38,887 nucleotides of DNA from an uncultured beta proteobacterium (GTDB lineage Bacteria; Pseudomonadota; Gammaproteobacteria; Burkholderiales; Burkholderiaceae_E): assembly GCA_903934295.1 (NCBI GenBank), contig CAIZNI010000013.1, forward strand, positions 1 to 38,887. The letters run 5' to 3'. Within the stretch, counting starts at the first letter, position 1, and each line of letters begins with the position of its first letter. Under the pieces are notes generated by a model, which was not told the origin of the DNA, did not search any database, and was given only the letters and a program-made list of their open reading frames with translations. Shown piece by piece: positions 16,642 to 26,009 of this stretch. The translations under genes were made by a program, and so were the position numbers.

Positions 16642-17733
16642 ATGGCCGCTGATTTCCAGACGCTGCAGGAAATGGTTCAGCTCGCACGCAGTCACCTCGG
16701 GCGCGGCGAGTGGGATTACCTCATCGGCGCCGCCGACAGCGAGACCACGATGAAGCGCAACCGGCTGGCGTTCGACCGGCTCGCGCTGAAGGCCCGGGTG
16801 ATGAACGACGTCTCCCGGGTCAGCACGCGGCGCACGCTGCTGGGCGCCGACCTGCGGATCCCGGTGCTGCTCGCGCCGATCGGTTCGCTCCAGGTCTTCG
16901 AGAAGGGCGGTGGGCTGTCGGCGGCGCGTGCCGCCGAGTCCTTCGGCGTGATGCAGATCCTGAGCTCGGTGTGCACGCCCGACTTCGAGGCCCTCACGCG
17001 CGAATGCGCCGCGCCGCTCATCTACCAGCTCTATGTGCACGGCGACGAGGCCTGGATGATGGACATCATCGGCCGGGCCGCGGCAGCCGGCTGCCGGGGC
17101 TTCTGCCTCACCGCCGACACCCAGGTCTACAGCCGGCGCGAGCGCGACCTGCTCAAGCGCTATGTGCCGTTGGCCGGACGCCAGGCCGACGGCCGCCCGC
17201 GCCCGCGCCCCACGGTGACGATGCAGCCCACGATGAGCTGGGAACTGGTGCGCCGCATCAAGGACCGCTTCGACCTGCCGCTGGTGTTGAAGGGCATCGC
17301 CTGTGCCGAGGACGCGGAGCTCGCGGTGCGCCACGGCGTCGATGTGGTGTACGTGTCGAACCACGGCGGGCGCCAGCTCGATCAGGGGCAGGCGACCCTG
17401 GACATGCTGCCGGGCGTGGTGCAGGCGGTGGCCGGACGCGCCCGGGTCCTGGTCGACGGCGGGATCCTGCGCGGCACCGATGTGATCAAGGCGCTGGCGC
17501 TGGGCGCCGACGCGGTGGGGGTCGGTCGCCTGGAAGCCCTGGCGATGGCCGCCGGCGGCACGCCTGCGGTGGTTCGGATGCTGGAGTTGCTCGAAACCGA
17601 GATCGCGATCAATCTGGCGTTGATGGGCCTGTCGTCGATCGATCAGCTTCATCCGGGCTGCGTGCTGCCGGCCGAATCGGTGGTCGACCCGCATGTGCTC
17701 AGTGGTTTTCCGCTGCTCGACGAGGATTATTGA
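16642..17733 (+). CDS. FMN-dependent alpha-hydroxy acid dehydrogenase/oxidase
   Basis: The protein has 363 residues. The ATG at 16642 is supported by GGGAG at 16632-16636; the frame is open far upstream but that part is antisense to other genes and not coding. It belongs to the glycolate oxidase, mandelate dehydrogenase and lactate monooxygenase family. Visible FMN and active-site residues include Tyr26 (EWDYL), Tyr131 (YQLYV), Asp159 (TADT), Lys217 (LVLKGI), and His241 and Arg244 in SNHGGRQLD. The phosphate-binding stretch VDGGILRGTDVIKAL is also present. It oxidises an L-2-hydroxy acid to the 2-oxo acid, using oxygen or a respiratory acceptor. There is no membrane-binding insertion like that of mandelate dehydrogenase. 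It leads the plus-strand run that contains the molybdenum hydroxylase. Confidence 0.92.
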   Translation: MAADFQTLQEMVQLARSHLGRGEWDYLIGAADSETTMKRNRLAFDRLALKARVMNDVSRVSTRRTLLGADLRIPVLLAPIGSLQVFEKGGGLSAARAAESFGVMQILSSVCTPDFEALTRECAAPLIYQLYVHGDEAWMMDIIGRAAAAGCRGFCLTADTQVYSRRERDLLKRYVPLAGRQADGRPRPRPTVTMQPTMSWELVRRIKDRFDLPLVLKGIACAEDAELAVRHGVDVVYVSNHGGRQLDQGQATLDMLPGVVQAVAGRARVLVDGGILRGTDVIKALALGADAVGVGRLEALAMAAGGTPAVVRMLELLETEIAINLALMGLSSIDQLHPGCVLPAESVVDPHVLSGFPLLDEDY

Positions 17734-17799
17734 CGCTCGGCGGGCTTCAGCCGTCACGGCATCGTGCCGTGTCGTGAGTCCCTTGGAAGGGAGACAGTC

Positions 17800-18671
17800 T
17801 TGACCGAACTCGATTTCCAGGCGCCGGCGGACCTGGCCGGTGCGCTGGCGCTGCTGGCATCAGCCGGCGCCGGCGCGGGCGCCACGCGGCTGCTGGCCGG
17901 TGGCACCGACCTGATGGTGCAGATGCGATCCGGCCGGGCCGATCCGGCGCGCATCGTCGACCTCAAGCGCATCCCTGGGCTGATGGGCATCGAAGCCGAT
18001 GCCGGCGGCTTTCTGATTGGCGCGGCGACGTCGTGCGCGCGCATTGGCGAGCACGCGGGCCTGGCCGCCGCCTGGCCGGGCGTGGTCGAAGCCGCGCGCC
18101 TCATCGGTTCGACGCAGGTGCAGGGGCGTGCCAGCCTGGGCGGCAACCTGTGCAATGCCTCCCCGGCGGCCGACAGCGTGCCGGCCCTGATCGCGGCCGG
18201 GGCCACCTGCCTGATTGCCGGCCCTGCCGGCCGGCGCGAGATCGCGGTCGAGGCCCTGCCGCTGGGCCCGGGGCGCCATTGCCTGGCACCTGGCGAGCTT
18301 GTGCTGGCGATCCGACTGCCGGCTCGGGCCGCGCACTCGGGCGACGCCTATCTGCGGCTGATCCCACGCACGGAAATGGACATCGCGGTGGTGGGCGCCG
18401 GCGTCGCGCTGACGATCGACGCACAGGGGCGGGTGGTCGCGGCCCGGGTGGCGCTGGGCGCGGTGGCGCCGACGGCGCTGCGGGTGGACGCCGCCGCACA
18501 GGCGCTGCTGGGATCGACCCTGGACGAACCCGCGCTGGCGCGCCTCGCGGCGGCCGCCAGCGCCGCCTGCCGTCCGATCGACGACAAGCGGGGCACCGCC
18601 GAATACCGCATCCGGGTGGCCGGTGTGCTGGCCCGGCGGGCGGCACGGATCGCTTATGAAAGGGCAACGGC

Positions 18672-18675
<4 letters not shown>
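17800..18675 (+). CDS. FAD-binding subunit of a molybdenum hydroxylase (CoxM/xanthine dehydrogenase-like)
   Basis: The protein has 291 residues. A TTG start at 17800 is chosen because GGGAG (17789-17793) precedes it by six bases; an in-frame GTG lies at 17764 without a good site. It carries the FAD-binding motif LLAGGTDL near residue 32 and the second motif QGRASLGGNLCNASPAADSVP of the molybdopterin dehydrogenase FAD domain. The C-terminal CO-dehydrogenase flavoprotein domain follows, with KRGTAEYR. In the holoenzyme it passes electrons from the iron-sulfur subunit to the acceptor. The stop overlaps the next start (ATGA), so the subunits are translationally coupled. Confidence 0.9.
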
Positions 18676-19156
<481 letters not shown>

Positions 19157-19160
<4 letters not shown>

Positions 19161-21451
19161 CCGATACCGTCTCGCCCCCGGCGTTCAAGGTCGTCGGCCA
19201 GCGCCCGATCCGCCCCGACGGTGCGGACAAGGTCACCGGTCGCGCCAACTTCGGCGCCGACCTGCGACTGCCCGGCATGCTCACCGGCGGCGTCAAGCGA
19301 AGCCCCCATGCCCATGCCCGCCTCCTGCGCATCGACACCGCCGCCGCGCGCGCGCTGCCCGGCGTCAAGGCGGTGGTGACCGCCGCCGATTTCCCCGAGC
19401 CCGGCAACGAGGAAGTGGAGGCCGGCGAGGGCGCGGCCACGCTGCGCGCGCTCTCGGAAAACTGCATGGCGCGTGACAAGGTCCTGTACGTCGGCCATGC
19501 GGTGGCGGCGGTGGCGGCGACCACCCCCGAGGTCCTGCACGAGGCGCTCGTGCTGATCCGCGTCGAGTACGAGGTGCTCGCGCACGTCATCGACGTGGAG
19601 GCGGCGATGGCGCCCGATGCGCCGCTGCTGCACGACGATCTCTTCACCAAGGGGGAGGTGCCGCGCCCGACGACGCCCTCGAACATCGCCGAGAAGATCC
19701 AGCTGGGTCGCGGCGATCCGACGGCCGGCTTCGCCCAGGCCGATGTGGTGGTCCAGGGGCGTTATGTCACCGCGCCGGTTCACCAGGGTTATCTCGAGCC
19801 GCACGCCTGCGTGGCCAGCGCCGGCGCCGATGGCCAGAACCAGATCTGGGTGTCCACCCAGGGCCAGTTCGCGGTGCGGGCGATGTGTTCCCGCCTGCTG
19901 GGCATTGCGCTGCGCGACCTGCGGGTGACGCCGGCCGAGATCGGCGGCGGCTTCGGCGGCAAGACCACCGTCTATCTCGAGCCGGTCGCGCTGGCGCTGT
20001 CGCGGCAATGCGGGCGGCCGGTGCGGATGGTGATGTCGCGCGCCGAGACCTTCGAGGCCAGCGGACCCACCTCGGGGACGGTGATCGAGGTGCGCCTGGG
20101 CGCGATGCGCGACGGCCGTCTCGTCGCCGCCGAGCTCACCCTGAAATACCAGGCGGGCGCCTATCCGGGCTCGCCGGTGGGCGCCGGCTGCATGGCGGCA
20201 TTGGCCTGCTACGACATCGCCCATGTCGCGATCACCGGTTATGACGTGGTGAGCAACCGGGCCAAGGTCGCCGCCTACCGGGCGCCGGGCGCGCCGATGG
20301 CCGCCTTCGCGGTCGAAAGCGCGATCGACGATCTGGCGCGCGAACTCGCCCTCGATCCGCTCGACCTGCGCATCCTGAACGCGGTCAAGCCGGGCACCAA
20401 GGCCATCTACGGCGCCACCTTCCGCGAAATCGCCTTCATCGACACCCTGCGGGCGATCCGCGCGCATCCGCACTACAGTGCGCCGCTGGGACCCAACCAG
20501 GGCCGCGGGGTGGCCTGCGGATTCTGGTTCAACGTCGGCGGCGAGTCGTCGGCGGCGGTCCATGTCGACGAGGAGGGCGGCGTCACCGTGGTCTCCAGCA
20601 ACCCCGACATCGGCGGCTCGCGGGCCTCGATGGCGATGATGGCGGCCGAGACGCTGGGGCTGCCGATCGAGCAGGTGCGTGCGATCGTGGCCGACACCGC
20701 CTCGATCGGCTTCTCGGGGGCCACCGGCGGCAGCCGCGTGACGTTTGCCACCGGCATGGCGGTGGTCCAGGCCGCCGAGCGCGTCGCCAGGGACCTCGAG
20801 CGCCGGGCGGGCCTGATCTGGGACTGCCCGTCCGAGCAGGTGCGCTGGCAGGCCGGCCAGGCGGTCTGCACCGACGCCGCCAGGACGGTCGCGCCGCTCA
20901 GCCTGCGCGAGATCGCCGGCCGCACCGCGCGCACCGGCGGGCCGATCGGCGCCGAGGTCTCGCTCACCGCGCAGGGGGCCGGTCCGGGATTCGCGGTGCA
21001 CCTGTGCGATGTCGAGGTCGATCCGCAGACCGGCCGCAGCACGGTGGTGCGCTACACCGCCGCGCAGGACGTCGGGCGCGCCATCCATCCGTCCTATGTC
21101 GAAGGCCAGATCCAGGGCGGCGTGGCCCAGGGGGTCGGCTGGGCGCTGAACGAGGCCTATCGCTACGACAGCCAGGGCGTGCTCGAGAACCCGGGTTTTC
21201 TCGACTACCGGATGCCGGTGGCCAGTGACTTGCCGATGATCGAGACGCTGCTGATCGAAACCGCGCCGAACAAGCGCCATCCGTTCGGCGCCAAGGGCGT
21301 GGGCGAGGCGCCGATCGTGCCGCCGCTGCCCGCGATTGCGTGCGCGCTCAGCCATGCGGTCGGCATGCGCCTGACCGAACTCCCGCTGTCGCCCCCTCGG
21401 GTGCTGCAGGCGCTGGACGCGGTTGCGCGGCGTGGCGGCCGGGACCGCTGA
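19157..21451 (+). CDS. Molybdopterin-binding large subunit of an aerobic-type hydroxylase (CoxL/XdhB/HcrA-like)
   Basis: The protein has 764 residues, with the ATG at 19157 overlapping the stop of the iron-sulfur subunit. It carries the molybdopterin motif GGGFGGKT (about residues 263-270), an active-site loop AYRAPGAP (about 372-379) and the conserved catalytic Glu717 in GVGEAP. The loop resembles the AYRGAGR of form II/xanthine-dehydrogenase-type enzymes and lacks the AYXCSFR of form I CO dehydrogenase, so CO oxidation is unlikely. Enzymes of this kind hydroxylate N-heterocycles, aldehydes or benzoyl-CoA-type compounds with water as oxygen source. The surrounding hydroxyacid and CoA-ester genes suggest an aromatic or heterocyclic acid. 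The substrate remains unidentified. Confidence 0.92.
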
Positions 21452-21456
21452 GGCGA

Positions 21457-21705
21457 ATGGCGCGGGTCACTTCCATCGACAGCCGGGTGCATGAACTCAC
21501 CGGCGGCCTGTCGCACCTGGTGGTCGAGGCCACCTCGGTGCGCGGTTTGATGCGCGCGCTCGAGGCCCGGTTTCCGGGGCTCGGCCGCCATGTCGAGCAG
21601 CAGATGGCGATCGCGATCGACGGCGAGATTCACCACGATGCGCTCGCCGAGCGCCTGCAGCCCGACAGCGAGGTGGTGCTGATTCCGCGGATCGGGGGCG
21701 GCTGA
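21457..21705 (+). CDS. MoaD/ThiS-like ubiquitin-fold small protein
   Basis: The protein has 82 residues. It begins five bases after the large-subunit stop, with GAGG just before the ATG. It has the length and pattern of MoaD/ThiS beta-grasp sulfur carriers and ends in Gly-Gly-Gly, giving the C-terminal diglycine that is adenylated and thiocarboxylated. In MoaD it donates sulfur for the molybdopterin dithiolene. Its place directly after the molybdenum hydroxylase genes suggests it supplies cofactor or another thiocarboxylate-dependent step for this enzyme. It may instead serve a separate sulfur-transfer reaction. No MoaE or adenylating partner is nearby. Confidence 0.85.
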   Translation: MARVTSIDSRVHELTGGLSHLVVEATSVRGLMRALEARFPGLGRHVEQQMAIAIDGEIHHDALAERLQPDSEVVLIPRIGGG

Positions 21706-21776
21706 ACGAATGCGGATGTCCGCCCGCCGGTGGCGCGCGCCGTCGGCGCCGCGTCACCTCGGGCGGGTGGCCTCTA

Positions 21777-22997
21777 TCAGGCCTTCGACTCCAGCACTGC
21801 CGCGTTCACCAGCGTGCGCAGTTCGCGCCGGATCGGGTAGCGGTTCGAGGGCATGTACTGGGTCAGGAAGACCACGCTGATGTCCTCCACCGGATCGATC
21901 CAGAACGCGGTCGAGGCCGCGCCGCCCCACCAGAACTCGCCGGTCGACCCGGTCAGCTGCGTGCGCGCCACATCGGTGGTCATCGCGAAGCCCAGCCCGA
22001 AGCCCACGCCCTGGTAGATCGATTCCGAGAACATCGACACCGACAGGTCCGACAGGTCGCGCCCGCCCGGCAGGTGGTTCATCCGCATCAGCGCCACCGT
22101 CTTCGGACTGAGCAGGCGCACCTCGCCCAGCGCGCCCCCCAGGCGCATCGCTTCGCAGAAACGCAGGTAGTCGGCCGCGCTCGAGACCAGGCCGCCGCCG
22201 CCCGAGGGACCCACCGGCGCGACCCGGTAGTCGCGGCTGGGCGCGGGCACCAGACGGTCGTCGGGCGCGCTCATGTAGCACTGCGCGAGCCGGTGCACCT
22301 TCTCGGGCGGCAGGTGAAAGCCGGTGTCGACCATGCCCAGCGGCTCGATGATCCGGGTGCGCAGGAAGTCCTCGAACGGCATGCCCGAGATCCGGCCCAC
22401 CAGATAGCCCAGCACATCGGTGGACACCGAGTAGTTCCAGGCGGTGCCGGGCGAGAATTCCAGCGGCAGGCGGCCCAGCGCCTCGACCAGACCGTCGAGC
22501 CCCTGCGCGTGCTCGGCGCCCTCGATGCCGGCCGCGCGATAGCCGGCGTCGACATTGGTGCGCATCTGGAAACCGTAGGTCAGCCCCGAGGTGTGGCGCA
22601 GCAGGTCGATCATGCGCATCGGCGAATCGGTGCGCCGGGTCTGGAAGGCGCCGTGCACGCCGCCGACATACACCCCCAGGTCGCGCCAGCTGTCGATGAA
22701 CCGGTGCACCGGGTCGTCCAGCGCCACCAGCCCCTGCTCGACCAGCATCATGAACGCGACGCTGGTGAGCGGCTTGGTCATCGAATAGATGCGCACCAGC
22801 GTGTCCTCGGCCATCGGGATGTCGCCCTCGATCGAGGCCTTGCCCAGCACGCTCTGGTGCACCAGATGACCGTCGCGCATCACCGCCAGTTGCGCGCAGG
22901 GCAGGCGCCCGCTGTCGATGTAGCGCTGCGACAGGAAGCGGTCCAGCCGCGCCAGGCGCTGCGAGCACATCCCCACGGATTCGGGCGTCACGGTCAT
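21777..22997 (-). CDS. Serine hydrolase of the beta-lactamase/transpeptidase fold (class C-like esterase)
   Basis: The protein has 406 residues. The ATG at 22997 is supported by AAGGAG eight bases upstream. The SxxK motif is Ser72-Met-Thr-Lys75 (SMTK) and the second motif is Tyr189-Ser-Val (NYSV), where true beta-lactamases have YxN. The third motif position is occupied by WWGGAAS, as in EstB-type esterases. There is no signal peptide, so a cytoplasmic esterase or lactone hydrolase is more likely than a periplasmic beta-lactamase. It lies convergent with the hydroxylase operon and divergent from the VOC/GMC operon. Confidence 0.9.
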   Translation of the reverse strand: MTVTPESVGMCSQRLARLDRFLSQRYIDSGRLPCAQLAVMRDGHLVHQSVLGKASIEGDIPMAEDTLVRIYSMTKPLTSVAFMMLVEQGLVALDDPVHRFIDSWRDLGVYVGGVHGAFQTRRTDSPMRMIDLLRHTSGLTYGFQMRTNVDAGYRAAGIEGAEHAQGLDGLVEALGRLPLEFSPGTAWNYSVSTDVLGYLVGRISGMPFEDFLRTRIIEPLGMVDTGFHLPPEKVHRLAQCYMSAPDDRLVPAPSRDYRVAPVGPSGGGGLVSSAADYLRFCEAMRLGGALGEVRLLSPKTVALMRMNHLPGGRDLSDLSVSMFSESIYQGVGFGLGFAMTTDVARTQLTGSTGEFWWGGAASTAFWIDPVEDISVVFLTQYMPSNRYPIRRELRTLVNAAVLESKA

Positions 22998-23171
22998 TCG
23001 ATGGCTCCTTCGGTTGCGATCGATGCAGCTTGCCTGATTGCCGCCCGTCCCGGCAAGCCGGGCGTGCGTGCCGTGTCGCCCCGGTATCGGCGAAGCCGGA
23101 ACGCCCCCCGTCGGCCGCCCCGGGCCCCTCAGGTAGACTCGATTCGTCCTCCTTTCGCCCGGGTTACCGCG

Positions 23172-23861
23172 ATGAAGCTCGCCAAGGCAGCACTCGATGT
23201 CGGTCTGTACACCCACCAGCGCGAGCCGATGCTCGCGTTCTGGCAGAACGAGGTCGGTCTGCCCTTCGGCGAACTGCTGCCGGCCGGCCGCGGGGTGCAT
23301 CAGCTGCGCCACCCGATCGGCGACTCGATCCTGAAGATCAACCATGTGCGCGATCCGATGCCGGCGACGCCGCCTTCGGGGTACCGGCGTCTGAGCATCG
23401 CCCGACCCGGGCTCGTGGCCGTTCGCGAACTCACCGACCCCGACGGCAACGCGGTGCGCCTCTTGCCCCCGGGTTTCGAGGGCATCGACCAGATCGAGAT
23501 CGAACTCGGGGTGCGCGATGTCGCCGCCACCGCGGCCTTCTATCGCGATGCGCTGGCCTTCGAGGCCTTGCCCGACGGCCGCTTTCGCTGCGGCGTCTCG
23601 CTGGTCGCCCTGCGCCACGATCCGTCGGCCCCGGCCCCGGGCCTGCCGATGCGCGCCGGGGGCTATCGCTACACCACCGTGCAGGTCTTCGACGTGGTCG
23701 CCGAGCATGCCGAGATCCTGCGCCGCGGCGGCCTCGAGGGCGCTGCGCCGGTGAAGCTGGGCGAGGTGGCCTACATCTCCTTCGTGCTCGATCCGGATGG
23801 CAACTGGATCGAGATCTCCCAGCGCAAGTCGTTGACCGGCTCGCTGGCCTCCGGGGGGTGA
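23172..23861 (+). CDS. VOC (glyoxalase/extradiol dioxygenase) superfamily protein, two modules
   Basis: The protein has 229 residues with two vicinal-oxygen-chelate modules: residues about 1-97 (LYTHQREPMLAFWQNEVGLPF...TDPDGNAVRL) and 105-220 (IELGVRDVAATAAFYRDALAF...DPDGNWIEI). The DPDGN motif with a downstream Glu is typical of the metal-binding end of each module. It could be a glyoxalase-like isomerase, an epimerase or a ring-cleavage dioxygenase; the two-module form fits several. The ribosome-binding site is weak. It begins the plus-strand run VOC, GMC oxidoreductase, subunit-3-like, acyl-CoA dehydrogenase, with only seven bases before the GMC gene. Confidence 0.85.
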   Translation: MKLAKAALDVGLYTHQREPMLAFWQNEVGLPFGELLPAGRGVHQLRHPIGDSILKINHVRDPMPATPPSGYRRLSIARPGLVAVRELTDPDGNAVRLLPPGFEGIDQIEIELGVRDVAATAAFYRDALAFEALPDGRFRCGVSLVALRHDPSAPAPGLPMRAGGYRYTTVQVFDVVAEHAEILRRGGLEGAAPVKLGEVAYISFVLDPDGNWIEISQRKSLTGSLASGG

Positions 23862-23868
23862 TCGCGTC

Positions 23869-25473
23869 ATGGCCGACGACATTGTCGATGTCCTGATCAT
23901 CGGGTCCGGCGCCTCTGGCGCGGCGGTGGCCTGGAGCCTGGCCGACACCCGCATGCGCATCGTCTGCCTCGAGCAGGGCGACTGGATGAACCCGGCCGAT
24001 TACCCGACCACCCGGCGCAGCTGGGAGGCCGAGGCCCACGGGGCGTTCTCCACCAGCCCCAACATCCGGGGCCGGCCGCACGACTACCCGATCAACGAGG
24101 ACGCCTCGCCGATCTCGATCGTCAATTTCAATGGCGTGGGCGGCAGCACCGTTCTCTATTCGGCGCACTGGCCGCGCTTTCATCCGTCCGACTTCAAGGT
24201 CCGCACGCTCGATGGCGTGGCCGACGACTGGCCGATCGACTACGCCGCGCTCGAGCCCTTCTTCGCCCAGAACGACCGCAACATCGGCGTGTCGGGGCTG
24301 GCCGGCGATCCGGCCGGTCCCTATCACCAGCCGCCGCTGCCGCCGGTGCCGCTGGGGCTGATGGGCGAGACCATGGCGCGCGGCTTCAACCGGCTGGGCT
24401 GGCACTGGTGGCCCTCCGACAGCGCGCTCATCACCCGCGACTACGAGGGCCGCGAGGCCTGCGCCAACCTGGGGCCCTGTCATTCCGGCTGCGCCAAGGG
24501 CGCCAAGAGCAGCGCCGACATCACTTACTGGCCGATGGCGCGGCGCGCCGGCGTCGAACTGCGCACCGGCTGCCGGGTGCGCGAGATCCTGGTCGATGAG
24601 AACGACATGGCCACCGGCGTCGTCTACTTCGACCCCGACGGCGTTGAGCGCCGGCAGCGGGCCGAAGTGGTGGTGATCGCCTGCAACGGCGTGGGCACGC
24701 CGCGCCTGCTGCTCAATTCCACCTCGGCGCGGTTCCCCGACGGGCTGGCCAACCGCTCAGGGCTGGTTGGCCGCAACCTGATGTTGCATCCCTGGGGGCT
24801 GGTCCAGGGACTGTTCGACACGCCGCTGGCGTCGCGCTACGGTCCGGCGGGCTGCTGCCTGCTCAGCAAGCAGTTCTATGAAACCGACCTGTCGCGCGGT
24901 TTCGTGCGCGGCTACAACCTGCAGATCACCCGCGGCGCAGGCCCGGTCAACACCGCGCGCCAGGGGCTGACCCGCGGCACCATTCCCTGGGGCGCCGGCC
25001 ACCACGAGGCCTTCGCCCGTCACCACGAGCGCGCGATCAACATCGGCATCTGCTGCGAGGATCTGCCCGAGTTGCACAACACCGTCACCCTCGATCCCGA
25101 GCTGACCGACTCCAGCGGTATCGCCGCCCCGCGGATCACCTACCGGCTGAGCGAGAACACCGAGCGCATGATGCAGCACGCCTTCCGGGCGGGCACCGAG
25201 GTCATGCAGGCGGCCGGCGCCACCCGCATCCACACCGAGGGGCCGCTGCGCTACGCCGGCTGGCACCTGCTGGGCACCGCGCGCATGGGCGTCGACCCGC
25301 AGACCTCGGTGGTCAATCCCTGGGGCCGCTGCCACGATGTGCGCAACCTGTTCATCGTCGACGGCAGCGTCTTCGTCACCTCGGGCGGGGTCAATCCGAC
25401 CTCCACCATCCAGGCGGTGGCCCTGTACATCGCCGACCAGATGAAGCAGCGTCTGGCCAATCTCTTCGACTAG
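23869..25473 (+). CDS. GMC family FAD-dependent oxidoreductase (gluconate/choline dehydrogenase-like large subunit)
   Basis: The protein has 534 residues. The N-terminal FAD motif IIGSGASGAA is at residues 11-20, followed by the GMC element GVGGSTVLYSAHWPRF. A cysteine-bearing stretch GPCHSGCAKGAKSSADITYW is typical of membrane-dehydrogenase GMC proteins. The C-terminal part has the catalytic His in WHLLGTARMG and the Asn in GVNPTSTIQ. Enzymes of this subgroup oxidise an alcohol or sugar hydroxyl and pass electrons to a cytochrome via a small subunit. The next gene encodes a gluconate 2-dehydrogenase subunit-3-like protein 13 bases away. The usual cytochrome c subunit is not in view. Confidence 0.92.
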   Translation: MADDIVDVLIIGSGASGAAVAWSLADTRMRIVCLEQGDWMNPADYPTTRRSWEAEAHGAFSTSPNIRGRPHDYPINEDASPISIVNFNGVGGSTVLYSAHWPRFHPSDFKVRTLDGVADDWPIDYAALEPFFAQNDRNIGVSGLAGDPAGPYHQPPLPPVPLGLMGETMARGFNRLGWHWWPSDSALITRDYEGREACANLGPCHSGCAKGAKSSADITYWPMARRAGVELRTGCRVREILVDENDMATGVVYFDPDGVERRQRAEVVVIACNGVGTPRLLLNSTSARFPDGLANRSGLVGRNLMLHPWGLVQGLFDTPLASRYGPAGCCLLSKQFYETDLSRGFVRGYNLQITRGAGPVNTARQGLTRGTIPWGAGHHEAFARHHERAINIGICCEDLPELHNTVTLDPELTDSSGIAAPRITYRLSENTERMMQHAFRAGTEVMQAAGATRIHTEGPLRYAGWHLLGTARMGVDPQTSVVNPWGRCHDVRNLFIVDGSVFVTSGGVNPTSTIQAVALYIADQMKQRLANLFD

Positions 25474-25486
25474 CGAGCCTGAACCG

Positions 25487-25963
25487 ATGACCGATCGAAC
25501 CCCGATCGCCGGCGGCGACCCGATCTCGCCGGCGCAGCGCGCGGTGCTCGCCCTGGTGGTCGACATAATCGTGCCGCCGAGCGCCGACGGCCGCATGCCC
25601 GGCGCCGCCGAACTCGGTGTGACCGACTATCTGCTCAGCCACGCCGCGCCGGCGCTGCCCGCCATCCTGGCCGACATCGACCGACTGCAGGCACTGGCCG
25701 GCGAACGCCACGGCAGCGCCTTCGAGGCCCTGCCGGCGGCTGCCCGCCAGACGCTGGTCGATGGCCTGCGCGCCGCCGAACCCGCTTTCCTCGAGCGGCT
25801 GGCGCTCGAAACCGTCACCTGCTACTACCAGAGCGACCGCGTGCTGGCCCTGATCGGCGTCGAGCTTCGCCCGCCGTTTCCGCAGGGCTACCAGGTGCTC
25901 CAGGGCGACCTGTCGCTGCTGGCCCCGGTGCGCCGGCGTGGTCCGATCTACCGCGATGTCTAG
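25487..25963 (+). CDS. Gluconate 2-dehydrogenase subunit 3-like protein
   Basis: The 158-residue protein resembles the small subunit (subunit 3 family) of membrane-bound gluconate dehydrogenase, from LSPAQRAVLALVVDIIVPPS-like and MPGAAELGV segments. It has no Tat or Sec signal, although many members carry a Tat signal that carries the FAD subunit across the membrane. The pair here may therefore stay in the cytoplasm. It follows the GMC gene by 13 bases and precedes the acyl-CoA dehydrogenase by 46 bases. The role is probably to stabilise or mature the GMC enzyme (inferred). Confidence 0.8.
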   Translation: MTDRTPIAGGDPISPAQRAVLALVVDIIVPPSADGRMPGAAELGVTDYLLSHAAPALPAILADIDRLQALAGERHGSAFEALPAAARQTLVDGLRAAEPAFLERLALETVTCYYQSDRVLALIGVELRPPFPQGYQVLQGDLSLLAPVRRRGPIYRDV

Positions 25964-26009
25964 GGGCCCTCATCGGCCCTTTTGTCTCCTTCCTGCCTGA
26001 CGAGGTCCC

